Source: Ciborinia camelliae (taxonomy: Eukaryota > Ascomycota > Leotiomycetes > Helotiales > Sclerotiniaceae). From it: DNA of 64,000 bases. The number at the start of each line of letters is the position of its first letter. Position 1 is the first letter of the stretch. The position numbers and the translations under genes are program-made. Positions 47,339-59,433 of the stretch are shown here, piece by piece. Below the pieces are notes generated by a model, which did no database searches, was not told where the DNA came from, and saw nothing but the letters and a program-made list of their open reading frames with translations. Where the stretch lies: the NCBI GenBank assembly GCA_025890175.1, contig JANPYM010000013.1, positions 1,380,777 through 1,444,776 of the forward strand. The letters are read 5' to 3'.

Positions 47339-49468
47339 CTAGAAATTTGCCTCGATAATTGGACCCTTCCACTCGAGTTTTCCCCGAGTAACATAGTACA
47401 ACACACAAAAGAGCATAACGGCACCAGTGACAAGAGAGCTGTAGTTCATATTCGCTGCCGTAACCGGTAAGGCAGGGGGCCAAAAACTAAAGAAAAGAAT
47501 GAGGATCAGGTAGAGAATCGCGAGGGTATTGTTGATGATGCCGTAGATGCCGGGAATATGCCATGGTCCTGTTATTTTGGTTAATTGGAGTTGTTTTTGG
47601 AATGAGATGGAATGGAACATTGTAATAGAGAGAGAGTGGATGGAAGGACGGGAAAATCTGCCATGTGATGGATCATATCATGGATGCGGGAGCTTGAGAA
47701 GGAGAATCATCATACCCCAAATTAATTGAGCACCTGTGGTATTCACCAAAGCGGGTTCTTCAGAAACCTCAGGGCGGACCTGAAATCCCCCCGTGACACG
47801 ACGGTATAATAAAAGCACCGCGCAGATCAGATAAGAGGTATAAAGACCAGCTACGGATAGAGATATCACATCGTTGAAGATGGTGGCAGATCCAATATTG
47901 ATCAGTGCAAGCAGACATGAGATAATGGTAGTGATGGCAATGGACCATAGCGGGATTGTAGTACGAGGTTCGACCTAACCCAAAGGATATTGGCGTGTTA
48001 GTGTGATTGATGTTTAATGTTGTAGGTCAGAGTCAGTTGATTAGAAGCCTAGAGCAAACACACTTACCTTTTGAAGGATTCTCCATCCAGGCACCCCGTG
48101 ATCTCTAGCGAATGACCAGAGCATACGTGATGTCGAAGCCAGACTCCCAACAGTCGCACATAGACACAGTATAGTGATCAGGGAAGCCATAGTTGCTGCT
48201 CCACCTCGGGAATTCGTGGCTTGGAGAAAAATCTCCATAAATGGGTATCCGGTGCTTGTGGATAGAGCAGCGTCGATGTCTCCAAGACAGAATAAGAGTG
48301 CAATTATCATTGCGAATCCCATGATTCCATTCAGTATGACGCTCAAGATGATGGATTTTGGGAGCACTAAAGATGGATTGCGGATTTCTTCGGACATCTG
48401 TGCAATATGTTAGTCTTCCCTTCTAACCTCGCTAAGCAGTGAGCACCATCTAATGTCTAAAACTGGATGGAAAGCTTACATGAAACGCTCCATCAGCACC
48501 TATAATCTTATTAGTAATTTACATAGGAAATTCCGAGAATTTAAAGAAAAGCCTACCAATAAAAGCGAAAACATTCCCAACCAACCCGATGAAGAACGAA
48601 ACCCCCTGAGTTGGCCAATTCCCGCCGTTTAGCCAAGTGGTAAACACATCTGCTGCCGTATCATGCGGCGCCAGTATAACCAAAGGGATCAGGATGGCAA
48701 AAAACCCCAAAATATGTAGCACGAGGATCAAGCCTTCGAACTTTGGTAGCAAACTACTGACGACGGTATTGATAAAGACGGCAAAAAATATAGCTGCCCA
48801 ATACAACAAAGTACCCTGCCAAGCTGTTTCAGAAACAGAGTATGTCGGCACGGTTAACACAATGAGGCCTTGGACGAGAGTGCCCGTGAGATAACCACCC
48901 GAAGCCACGACACCTTGCCAGCCCGTGACCGTCAGCCAGCCGGTGAGATAGCTGAGGAACTTGGAGCAGCTGGGAGGAGCGAGCATGGAGACCCAGTGAT
49001 ACTGACCGCCCGACGTGGGAGCCATGGATACCAGCTCAGACAGGGTGGAGAAAACCGACAAATTGCCTATCCAAATCAACAAAAACCCATAGATGATTCC
49101 CGCCGGCCCCCCATTTTGAAGCCCGCTGATGAACAGTATTAAACTGCCTTCCCATGTAATGAGAATGGTGCAGCTGAATCCGAGAATCGACATGAAGGCG
49201 AAATTTCTCTGTCGATATACGGATCAGCATTTGGGCCGAAATATCTTCCGTCCCATGGGCTTGATGTGCCATCTTCATGAGATTACAGTATGTGGAAAGG
49301 AAAATTGCAAAATTAATGTACCTTGAGGACGGGCTTCTTTCCCAATCGTACCAACTCATCCCGGTCCGGGTCATTGCTGTCACCACTAGCTTGGCGCGCT
49401 AAAGCTCGGTTCGGGACGACGCCAAGCTCTGTAGCTTTGATTTCTTCATCGCATTTCTGCGTATTCAT
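47339..49468 (-). CDS. Amino-acid/GABA/choline permease (APC superfamily)
   Basis: Six exons (introns 47569-47715, 47975-48067, 48398-48479, 48500-48556, 49209-49321), including a 20-base micro-exon (48480-48499), splice in phase to 545 residues, normal for the fungal ACT/GABA permease family. A 50-residue cytosolic N-terminus precedes about 12 membrane helices. Helix 1 has FMSILGFSCTILITWEGSL, then the loop MAPTSGGQYHWVS and GADGAFHMSEEIRNPS, a signature of this group assembled across the micro-exon. Such proteins import GABA, choline or other amines across the plasma membrane with protons. The substrate cannot be told from sequence alone. Confidence 0.92.
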
Positions 49469-49838
49469 TATCGAGAAAAAGGTGCTTATCGAGTGTGAGA
49501 TTTTTGATTTGAGGTACGAATGCTCAGTTTATGTTCTTTCTTACAAGTAGTTTCAAAAAAAAATAAAAAAATGGCTAATAATTTGTAAATGGAGGGGGTG
49601 CAGTGCAGAGATTATATGTGGAATCGTGGCATGCGTTTCAATTGGACTAGTTGCGGGTTTCCACAGGGGTTTAATCAAAAACGCTACATGTGGTTTTATC
49701 CATGCAGCATTGTGGGGGCACTAGCTAGTACCCTACCTTGATCTACTGCGGTAGTTCAATAATGCTTCCCGAAAAAGAAAAGATGTTCACTAGTGGGGTG
49801 GTATGGGATTGGGTCCTGCCAACCTCTCTTCATTTCTA
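49469..49838. other. Intergenic region between tandem minus-strand genes
   Basis: About 370 bases holding the presumed permease promoter and the 3' end of the upstream rhodopsin-domain gene; an A-rich run lies at about 49554-49570. Nothing else seen. Confidence 0.6.
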
Positions 49839-51192
49839 CTAGTTTATATCTGCATTCCAAGGAGGAGTCTCTGTTATGATTCTAGATTGACTAGATTGGC
49901 TTTGTCCATCCCACCAATGGCCTTCATCAACGACAATATCTGCATCCGATTCAATATCTAAATGGGCTGGCACAACGTTTGATAATTCCCGGCTCTCTGA
50001 ATTGTCTCGACTTGTCAACCTCAAATTTTGGCTGAAGATTTTCCTCATCTTTGATATTTTCGTTCCTTGACTATCAGATATGTTGGGATTGAAGACGCGA
50101 TAGTCATCAACAGTTGTGAGACCTCGTCGACGCAAGTCGTCCGTACGCATCAAACCCGACTCCAAGCTATCGAGAAATGGTTTCAGATATGGGACGCAAG
50201 CTGTCACAATGCTGAGACACTGGACAATCTGATTTCCGATTGTCGTCGGCCACGGATCAAAAGTCGGATCATGTATCTTCTTGTTCGAATAATACAGCTG
50301 ACAGGACACTGCAGCGATAACACTAAATCAAATTTAGCTAGCTGCAAACTCGAAATGGGCTTGTACGTATGCTGCTGACCAGATACGACTACCAAAAACA
50401 CAGATCAATGTAAGCTTTCTAGTCCAAGTAGTGCGGATGTGTAATGCAATGAATCCTATAAGCGAGATCAAACTGGCATCGGTCACAATATTAACAGCTG
50501 CGCTATAGTTCCAAAACGCTCTCTTCCCCAAAAGTCAGCAAAAGCTAAAATACGAATGTAGAAGATACGGACTTGGTTGAAACATCCCGAGTCGCCGGTT
50601 ATGTTATCCCACACCTTTGGAGGTCGACACTGAAAGGCGGCGGCAAAAACTGAAGTGATGGCCCACAGTGATATCATAAGTCCAAGAATCTTCGTCGCTA
50701 TTCTCTCATTGGGGATGGGTGTCAATTCATCGATGAACATGACTATAGACATTTTTGCGAAGAACAGGCTTGTGATGTAAAGCAGGCTCGCTGCATATTC
50801 TGCCTATAAAGGTATTGCTTAGTCTTTAGCATTCATCTGGAATCGGGATGCCATTACCTACTTTCATAATTACCTCCAGTCGCCCATCACTTATTGTCCC
50901 GAGAAACTGACCAAACCCATTTGCACATTCAATTGCAACTGCAACCGACTGACCGATAGAAAAAGCCTGTAATTCGGATGTTAGAACATCTCTACTCTCT
51001 ATCAATAGTTACTTGACTTGCCAGAGATATCGTTATCAAATGATCTTTCCATTCAAGCCTTTTTAAAATGGCCAACTTCGTGCCTAGGCGTGCACATACC
51101 CCAAGAACGGAGACTGACATTGGTATCCATACAAATATCTGCACCAGAGGTGTTTTATTGGAACTCGTAATGAGGGCCTGCGTTTGCGTCAT
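49839..51192 (-). CDS. Rhodopsin-domain (SAT4/Pth11-type) integral membrane protein
   Basis: Five exons (introns 50323-50379, 50523-50572, 50804-50861, 50967-51012) encode 380 residues with about seven membrane helices. Family landmarks: an R-x-G region after helix 1 (CARLGTKL), AEYAASLLYITSLFFAKMSI, CFNQRAFWNYSAAVNIVTD, and TACVPYLKPFLDSLESG before a hydrophilic cytosolic tail. This very large ascomycete family includes Pth11-like receptors involved in surface sensing, though most members are uncharacterised. There is no extracellular CFEM domain. Two donors are non-consensus (GTCCGT and GTCAGC), chosen because they restore the family sequence in frame. ATG 51192 was preferred; the frame is open further upstream. 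Confidence 0.85.
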
Positions 51193-51617
51193 GTTGAGGG
51201 CTTGAACATCGATGCAAAGAGAAGGTGAGGGGTAGGCTGTGGAAAGTGGGCAATCATGAATAAGCTTGTGAAAGTAAACATGAAGGGGCAATATAATTAC
51301 CTCATGACCTTTCCATGAATGCTGCTGTGGTGTAGAGATGCCATACTTACATGAATAAGTAGAAGAAAATGCTAGGAGTCATGCCAATACATGCTCCATA
51401 ATCAGATTATTACTATTAGCTGCCAATAAACGAGCGGTGAAACACGAGTTTCAATACTGTGAGTGTTAAGGGTAATATTACTGAATATCTTAGAACTCGG
51501 CTTTCTTCGCGGCGAAGGTAGGAAGATTTGCAATTTTGATTGATACTCAAAGCATACCACCAACATATTTTTTCAATTGGAAAAAGCTGGTCTTAGTTAC
51601 GGTTTCCATGGGTCTGT

Positions 51618-51646
51618 TGTTGGTAGCAAAGGATGTGCTACCAACA
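51618..51646. repeat. 11-bp perfect inverted repeat
   Basis: Arms TGTTGGTAGCA and TGCTACCAACA with a 7-base loop. A related CCACCAACATA sequence lies about 75 bases upstream. Confidence 0.85.
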
Positions 51647-51848
51647 TACTTTTCAAAATGAAGTAATTAATCCAAGAAGGTGCGAAGAGTCAATACTTGC
51701 CATGCAAGGAGGTACATTCTCGTACGCTCTGAACTCTCGGCTCTTCCTTGGGGCTCCAAAGCTGTTATTATGCTTTGATTGGTATTTAGAGTTTTAGAAA
51801 CCCCCATCTATCTTCGATAGGATTGCCCAACTACCACGCAGAGCAGGT

Positions 51849-51939
51849 GCCAGTCCCCCCCCTCCTCCCCCCCAATATAGCACCTCTCACNNNNNNNNNN
51901 GCCAGTCCCCCCCCTCCCCCCCAATATAGCACCTCTCAC
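51849..51939. repeat. Near-identical repeats flanking a 10-N gap
   Basis: 51849-51890 and 51901-51939 are the same sequence, differing only by a short indel in a poly-C run. As at 23.97 kb, this suggests an unmerged contig overlap. Confidence 0.85.
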
Positions 51940-53416
51940 ATACTCCCCCAAATTGATTTTGTCCAGCAGGTCGCCTCATGTAAACCTACTCGCCTTTGAT
52001 ACGTGAACTGGGGCTGCTATGAGACAGGCCAATGCCGATTGCTAATCCTCTTGCAAACACCTCCACATTTGTTTTCGAGCGGGCCTCACTTAGGGCAATA
52101 ACTCGGTGCAAAACCCTTCTATTCCTTCTATTAGACGTGAAATGCGGAACTACCAGATTCCAATCCTTACACCGACGAACATTTTCACTAATTCAACCAA
52201 TTTATTGGTTGTTGGAACAATGGAGTGTTAAGTTAGGCCTGACCAATTTACCAAGTTATATCAACCGTTTTGCATGGTTATGTTGGATATTGGATGCAAG
52301 CATTGAGGAAAATTTTGGATGACAACTGTACTTGACGGTTTGTAGTTAGATTCAAATGGAAATACTTCTTTCTGATAAGAATTATCCCTTTTGCGCCAAC
52401 TACATATGATCTACACCAAAGCTAAGCCCTGCACTAAACTAGACTCAGAATCAATTACCGTCTCCAATGTTACCCATCGGAAGTAACTGAGATCAAGACC
52501 AAGCCCTATTAAGTCTAGTTTTATTCGCTGCGAAATGCTGACGCGGGAATATCGGGAATTTAGGTGCGGCACGGCACGGTGAGCGGGTAGATCTAAGCAC
52601 TAATCGGAATGACATCCGCACCACTCGACCGGTACCGAGAATTTCCAAATACGGAAAGGGATTCCAATCAGGGCGTCCCGAGGTCCTTCGCGTCTAATTA
52701 CTACCTAGTAGGCTTTTCCTTAAAATTTGTATTATCAATAACCAATCAATATTGTCTTGCAAAAATATGAAGGTTCAATGTTCGAAATACTATCGAACAA
52801 TAAAAGTATGTCCACATAAACAAGCAAGAAGGGAAAGCTGAATATTTAACACCAAGTTCGACAATAAACATTCAGTACTTGAAATAATATCAAAAAATAA
52901 AGAACCCTAGCCTCCGGGATATTGAAGAACCCCTACAAAGATTCTTTCGTGTATCTTCCCCCGTCCATGCCATCCATAAGACGAGTGATCAAGCCCGCGA
53001 AGATGCCATTGACGAAGCAGCGATTCAGTTGAAAGTCTGGTATACACAAGGTCCATCGATTACATTCTCTAATGCTCCAATGCGAATATCAAAAATTCAA
53101 GACCAAACATCTCCAATTCCCACAACTCTCATGTAAAAAGTGACCATTACATCTGCATAGTACCAAATAAACACCGATATGGCGAATAACGAAATGTGAA
53201 AGGAAGTAAGCCACGACAGAACTAATCCAACTCAACTTCATTGGTATATTGCATGGTGACTCGCTTGCTCGGCTAACAACACTAAGATTGTGCTTCGATC
53301 TGTTCATCTGAAATATGTGTATTTCCTGCGCATTGCTCGACTATTACGTTCTCGCTCTTTATAACAAGGTAGGTCAAGCCTGATTTGCGGTAAAACAAAG
53401 TACCTGCTCCCATCTA

Positions 53417-54303
53417 TTACCTCTCTCGTTGTAAACCATAAAAATCGAGTTCGAAAAAGTCCAGTGCGTTATTGATTGTTTGACTAGGTTCAGAGGTTGT
53501 ATTATTACCTGTGTTTGTAAGAAGCTGCATTTTACCCTCTAGGTCATCCAGATGCATCATCGTTCCACACATCCACTGACCAACACCAGATAAGCTATCA
53601 AAATTTGAAGTATCGAGATGGTCTCCTGGGTAGATTGTGGGAAGTGAAACCACAGATTCATTGCCCATGCTCCAAGAGCTGGTAACAGAATTTGGAGGAG
53701 GCAAGCAAAAACTTCCTTGAGACAAGCTCGCTTCAGAACTCCTTGGTGTATCAAATGTATCAAAGGTGTTGCAATTGTTTTCCTTAACCTTCGAACTCCC
53801 ACTTGATATGTATGGGCCAAGCCATATGTCGCGATAACTGTCACAACCATCGAATTGGGGATCGAAAAGCTCAAAGTCCGTAAACTTCAGTCCGAGATCG
53901 ATTTTGGTCGAGGCATCGATAAGTTCTAGAGACTGAGTTGGTAGTACTTTTACTTGTTCGAGACTGTGTTCGTCTGTGAATACTGAAGAGTAAGTATATT
54001 GCCGGTGAATCAATGGAGTTATGGCTTCATACTGTGTTCTTGCATCTCGACATTATTACCCCCATGCCTGCAGCGCTGTTTTGTCGAGCAGTCAATGAAA
54101 TCGAGTACTTGAGTTGATTCATTCTCGCGAGGAAAACTACAATTACAAAAGGATGATGAGTCTTCTTGTCGGCGAGAACACGAAAATGCTTGTTTAGACT
54201 GTAGTAATTTTTGATCATAGTTGCGAAAGGGACGAAAGTCTCTATTAACTTGGATCATATTGAATGGAAATTGAGACACTTGAGACTTCATTTGAACATG
54301 CAT
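53417..54303 (-). CDS. Hypothetical acidic protein
   Basis: Two exons with a 50-bp intron (53983-54032, GTATGA..TTCAG) encode 278 residues. The N-terminus is polar with several cysteines (SCSRRQ, FCNCSF, CRHGGN). The rest is acidic and Ser/Asp/Phe-rich (FTDFELFDPQFDG, NALDFFELDFYG), a composition seen in transcriptional activation regions. It has no recognised domain, signal peptide or membrane helix. It is divergent from the zinc-cluster protein gene across an 870-bp shared region, so co-regulation is possible. Function unknown. Confidence 0.65.
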
Positions 54304-55175
54304 AATGGGTTGCTTTTGTAGCCATTCTATCTCTTGAAAATGGTGTTAATAGGGACCGATAAGCCGGCGGTCTTCCTTTTACAAGGGACATAACTGATAG
54401 CGGTCTTATTGATGACTTGTAACTTAAGAGATTCACGAATTGTGACAGTGGTCTCCAGATTTAGGGCAAATGACGGTCTTAAGATGGGATTATTAATAAA
54501 GCTACCCCTTTCTATATACTAAAATCACATATCTCCACAGCTTATGACGTGTGGTTAATACTTTTCAGTCGTGAGGTTATCATCGCCACTACCCAAAGCT
54601 ACCTAGTAGGTAGGTACGCGGTGTCCAGTTACGGTTAGCGTATAGTTCCAAGACCGCCTTCGCTTTCTTGCCCTGGGTGAACACAAATGCTACACCTAGT
54701 ACTCCGCAGAAGAGAAAATGTCTTTTTCAGAAGAATTCAATCTGTTTGCAATGATACATTTTAAAGAACACTCGCGGCCAATTCTGCTATCCATACATGA
54801 TATAGTTTCTATTGCTAAGCTGCGTCCCCGAATTAGCGCGGTAAATCCTCGAAAGCTCAGTCGGAGGAATCATTGCAGCCTTCTAATGCCATGAGACACA
54901 AGACCTAGGTATTCTTGCCGTCTTTTATGTCAGTAATGCTTTCCTACCAGCATTTGAATACGGTTGCCGTTATTGACTTGACGTATTCTAGTCAGAATTC
55001 TCAGTCTCACCTTGTATGAGGAGAGCTCGTACGTGCTGTGTTCACGTGATTGATCTCCTCGAGATACTATTTGCTTCTCTCAACCACTCTTCCTCGTCAT
55101 GGACGACTTTGTAGATACCTCTGGAATTGGTAAATCTACCAGAGCGATCATTCGCATACGCTAATTCTCATAGAT
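54304..55175. promoter_or_regulatory. Shared divergent intergenic/promoter region
   Basis: 870 bases between the acidic protein gene (-) and the zinc-cluster gene (+). It contains CTACCTAGTAGGTAGGTA at about 54600-54617. No individual binding site can be assigned. Confidence 0.45.
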
Positions 55176-58004
55176 ATGAATAACAATTCAAATCTTTCCA
55201 TCTATATCCAATTGATTACCTTCAAAAAAGGATCAGCCGAGGAAATATCTATTGATGTACCAGAGGACTGTCAAGTCGAGGCTGCTCGATGTCTGTCTAG
55301 ACGAATGAATTTCCGGTTTCGCTATTCATATGATACTCGCAAAGCAATCATTACTCGAGACTCCTCACTTCATAGCCTGGAATTACCAGACCTGAATCAT
55401 TTTGAGGCTGATATGCAGGAATCGTTCTATGATGACCACTTTAATATAGTAGACACAAATATGGATGTAGAATTCTCCGCATACCAAGATTTTACAACAC
55501 CTCTACCTGAATTATCTGGCGATTTTGAGGCATCTGTGCACAACAGTGGTTTCTCAAATGAGCTATTCGCTGACGTTCCACTGAATTTGGACGACACCAA
55601 CTTTGGTAATTTCTTCGGCAATTTTCAGAGTGAGCAGAATGGTGATGATGCATTGCCCGACTGCAGCGATCTGGTGAATATTGCGGAGCAACATGTCTTT
55701 GACCTGGATACTAATATGATGGATAACGCTCAGCTCGACGATAGTGCTTTTGACAATTTACTTGAATCATGCGAAGCTACTCTGTTGGAAATAAGGGCCC
55801 CGGCTTCTGCCGGGATCCATAATCCTATAACTGATATTGCAGCATGGGGAGACACACTGCTATCCCCTCTGGCGGTATTGGACGTACCAACACCTCGACG
55901 CCTTAGTCGCGCAGGATCGGCTAATAGTACTCCGTCAGAGCACTCACAATCACAAGGAATAGATATTATTATCAAGCCCAGCCTAAATCGAAGCGAATCT
56001 AGCCTCAGCAATACACCGTTAAGCTATCAAGAAGGCGTTTTTAGTTCGACGCCCGGTCTTTCGAGTGTGCCAACAACTTATGGATCTTCACCTCGTCGAA
56101 TGGGCCCTTTAGACTCTGTCACTCGTACCAAAGCAAACGCAGTGAAAGCTATAGGGGCATGTTGGAGATGCAGGTTTCTGAGAAAGCCTGTAAGTCTACT
56201 GATTTACCGTCTCATTCCTTTTAAAATGATACTCGCATGGGTTGGTCATGCCATACCTCTGTCTTTAGAAGTAAGACTCGTTACATTATTTGCAAATAAT
56301 TATCTCAAGACATAAAGTGTCAATCACTCATACAATAAGGATATATGGCAACACTAGCATATCGCAAAGAAGGTTCCTCGTTTGAGTTTGAGTTTGAATT
56401 AATGTTCGGGGACATGGTTCTACATATCCAATTATATTTGGGATAAAGATATATAGAATTAACGGCTGACTATTTGTAGTGCAACGCTCAAAAATGTTGC
56501 AGTCAATGTGAAGGGAAGCAGGGCGGGCCATGGCACAGTATTGGGTGCAAACGGGGCGATATCAAGAACAGAATGCTTCCGATAACTTTATGTCCTAAGA
56601 AAACAGTCGGATCATCACATTCATCTGCAATATCAGATATGCACAGGCCTTGGCTATATGCAAATCATTGTTGCCTGGAGCTTTTTGAGCAGCGTGGAAA
56701 TGATTTACTTCCTGGAATTATGAGTGCCCCAAACCCCACGAAAGTCGACGAGTTCCTTCAGGACTTAGAAACTGGCAGACCGCTACTTATTGGTCTCCAA
56801 AGAACGCGACTGCCACTGATGGAGAGATTTAACAAGACTGCGTCAGCTATTCTGAAACCGCTTGGTGATTGTATTTTATCTATTCTCTGGGGGTTTCTCG
56901 AATGTGAAAGCACTCAAAAAGCAGTCCATCCCTGGATGAGACTACATGATGGAACACTAGGAGATTTTGTAATACTTCTGAATTCTGCAGCTGTATACCA
57001 GGCGAGTGTTGGAAGTGTAAGTGATGCATACCATATCCACTATAACCCAAGCTCATGTGAATTTGCAGAATCAATTGATTGCTTACTCACTTACTTGCCT
57101 TCGCAGTTGCATCGAAGCTCTACATGTCAATGGATCAGGATGCTTGGGAGGTTCTCATGAAGCATGCGAACTATCCACCTGTAAGGTCGATTGCATTCGG
57201 AACATCGAGTTGCAACTAGAGCAGTATCTTGACGAATTATCTCGAGTTATTTTCCTAAAAGAAAACATGCGGAGTCGAATATGGTGGCTGTCAGAATTCT
57301 ATAGCCTTTGCATTCAAGGAGTCATTCGACAGGCATTGATCTTATTGACCTCCAATCGCCAGGGTGAGGTATCCAAAACAGCACAATCGGGCCCCATACA
57401 ATATCTACATATTGCGATTCGGCTGTTCACTGTGAGTTCCGGTAAATATGACCCATTGATCCAAGACTGGTCTTCCGAATTTGCATTTCCATCCATGGAA
57501 AATGTAGCACCAAGTATCGAAGATTATCAAAATGCCCAATTGGCGACTAAACAGTCTGAATGGAGACTCAAAGGTATCAAAAAGTCGGAAACTTATCTGA
57601 AGAAGCTGTTTGAAGACAACGGAGGTGTTCTGGCAGAACCTGATGACGAATCTGCAAATTTCACAATTCTACCTGAGCCATATCTTCCAGAAACATTTAC
57701 TTTGGAAACTTGCCGTCAACTCCGCGCTGATTGGGATTTGGCTCGATGCAACTATACTAAAAATATATCGCAAGTCATGAACAATTATGGGCATGAATCC
57801 AAAGCATATACTGATGCTGAAGAGAAATGGAAATTGGTGGAAGCTGAATGGAAAAAGTTCAATGATGAAACCCTTACTCACACAGTCTCCAATGCACACA
57901 ATAGATGTGCGATACCGAGATCATCATCTATAAGCCATGAGACACTTCAAGTAGGTTTATGTTCTACAGATCTTGATGTTGCATTCATTGACAGGGCAAA
58001 GTAA
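55176..58004 (+). CDS. Fungal regulator-like protein with central Zn2Cys6-type cysteine cluster
   Basis: Three exons (introns 56190-56479 and 57017-57068) give 828 residues. Residues 1-320 are acidic and Ser/Asp-rich, resembling an activation region. A six-cysteine cluster lies at about 329-361 (CWRCRFLRKP joined to CNAQKCCSQCEG, then a final Cys before KRGD). Its spacing C-x2-C-x6-C-x5-C-x2-C-x12-C is near the GAL4-type binuclear zinc cluster but with a long last loop. The first intron falls exactly before the third cysteine. The following 460 residues are helical and resemble the C-terminal part of large uncharacterised fungal proteins. DNA binding is inference. The 290-bp first intron is unusually long and could hide a mis-called exon. 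Confidence 0.78.
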
Positions 58005-58067
58005 ATTAACTAATCGTAGGGTGCCGACCTATCTTATGAGTGGGTCCCGCGATAGTACCAACACTAT

Positions 58068-58427
58068 ATGCGAACGGTCTTCAAACCACATAGCTTCCAT
58101 ATCAAAACTACTTTGACTCGACTCTCTCTTCACATCCATCACTCCATACCCACCCTCCCTCCTCCAGCACATCCCTCCATCCTCTCCGCCCTCCTCAAAA
58201 ACCTGACACATCGCACCAGAACCCCATCTTCTACCCTGTTCTTCTCATCAAACTCAAACCCAAGATCTCGGTCATCCACGATAGATCCGTCATCCCCATT
58301 AGACTCAGCTCCTGCTCCTCAAGAAGTCTACTACGGCTACTGTATTCCAGGCTGTTGGCTACCATTAGACGGCACGTATCAAGATGATAAGGATTTTAGA
58401 CATGGGATTTCTGCGGTCACGGGATGA
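58068..58427 (+). CDS. Doubtful hypothetical protein
   Basis: 119 codons with a basic, Ser/His-rich, mitochondrial-presequence-like N-terminus and YYGYCIPGCWLPLDGTYQDD near the end. It stops at TGA 58425, but the same frame stays open for 94 more codons with an acidic repeat (ETEDEDEDEDGDGG), and another frame downstream (58720-58936) also looks protein-like. It may be a small gene, a broken larger gene, or chance. No family recognised. Confidence 0.35.
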   Translation: MRTVFKPHSFHIKTTLTRLSLHIHHSIPTLPPPAHPSILSALLKNLTHRTRTPSSTLFFSSNSNPRSRSSTIDPSSPLDSAPAPQEVYYGYCIPGCWLPLDGTYQDDKDFRHGISAVTG

Positions 58428-59433
58428 AGGCTGGAGGGCCCCGGGTCTGTGGGGAGTTTGGAGATTGAGACTGAGGATGAGGATGAGGATGAGGATGGAG
58501 ATGGGGGGCTTGATAGGGAGATTGACGATGAGGGTAAGGTTAACAATGGAAGGAATCATGAAGAGAGGAAGGAAACTGAAGACGGAGGAGTGGGGATTAT
58601 TTGGGTGGAGCGGGCAGTGGATACCACTTGCGGGACTTGGAAGAGATGGGGAAGACGAAGAAAAAGGAAGAGAGAAAGAGGAAGCGGCATGGCTCATACA
58701 TGTTTTTAGGTGTGATTAGCTTTGATTTTTCAGGTCCGGTATCTCTATTCATGGGATGGGCGTATTTGGATAGAAGGGAGAATCCCTTAATGACTCGAGA
58801 AATTATGCGCAATTCTCGGAACCAGGGGGTGGAGCGTCTTGATCGGCTAATGGCATCAGACGAGATGGATAATGAATACCCCTTTTTAGTCGAGATTGGT
58901 TGGAATGAGATGATAGGAGTTTTTATGGGTACATAAATGTAAGATATGAGATAAGTTTGACACCTGGCGTATAATTACCTAACAAGTGGTCTAAACCTAT
59001 AAAAACTTTAGATATAAAAATACTCCTGGTGAGCCCATAACGGAAATTATACCAACTCCTAATGAGCTCCCGTTGTCTCTTTTTTATAACCTCAAGATCA
59101 CAATTTGAATAATAAAACACATCTACCTCATCTAGTTGAATATCGACTCATTCATTCCAAAATCATCATACAATCCAAAGAGCACAATGAAGTGAAGTGA
59201 AGTGAAGAATCTCATTATCATGAAATCATCTCGGAGAGGAGTCTCGTGCGTGGTATCTCACTCATCTAATCTAAATCATTTCTCAAAAGTTCCTACCACG
59301 CTTTTGCAAGACTTTTGTGAGAAACCCCCAACTCCTTCATTCTCATCCACATATTCATACACACATGTCCTTAACGCCATCTATCCAAAAGTGCTTCAGC
59401 ACCAGTTTCCCTGCCATCTAAGAGAACCTCTCT
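58428..59433. other. Region with possible remains of a gene, then intergenic DNA
   Basis: 58428-58709 continues the frame of the preceding ORF after its TGA. 58720-58936 reads MGWAYLDRRENPLMTRE and EYPFLVEIGWNEMIG in a different frame, possibly an exon of the same broken gene. The rest is non-coding. Confidence 0.4.

Larger units (their letters stand above)
51193..53416. other. Intergenic region containing a 10-N gap
   Basis: 2.2 kb without a convincing gene. It holds the Ns at 51891-51900 with near-duplicate flanks and an 11-bp inverted repeat at 51618-51646. The open frame at 52032-52322 shows no family features. Confidence 0.55.

Noticed and set aside
52032..52322. 96-codon plus-strand frame
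   Set aside because: No motif, no neighbouring exon and poor codon pattern.
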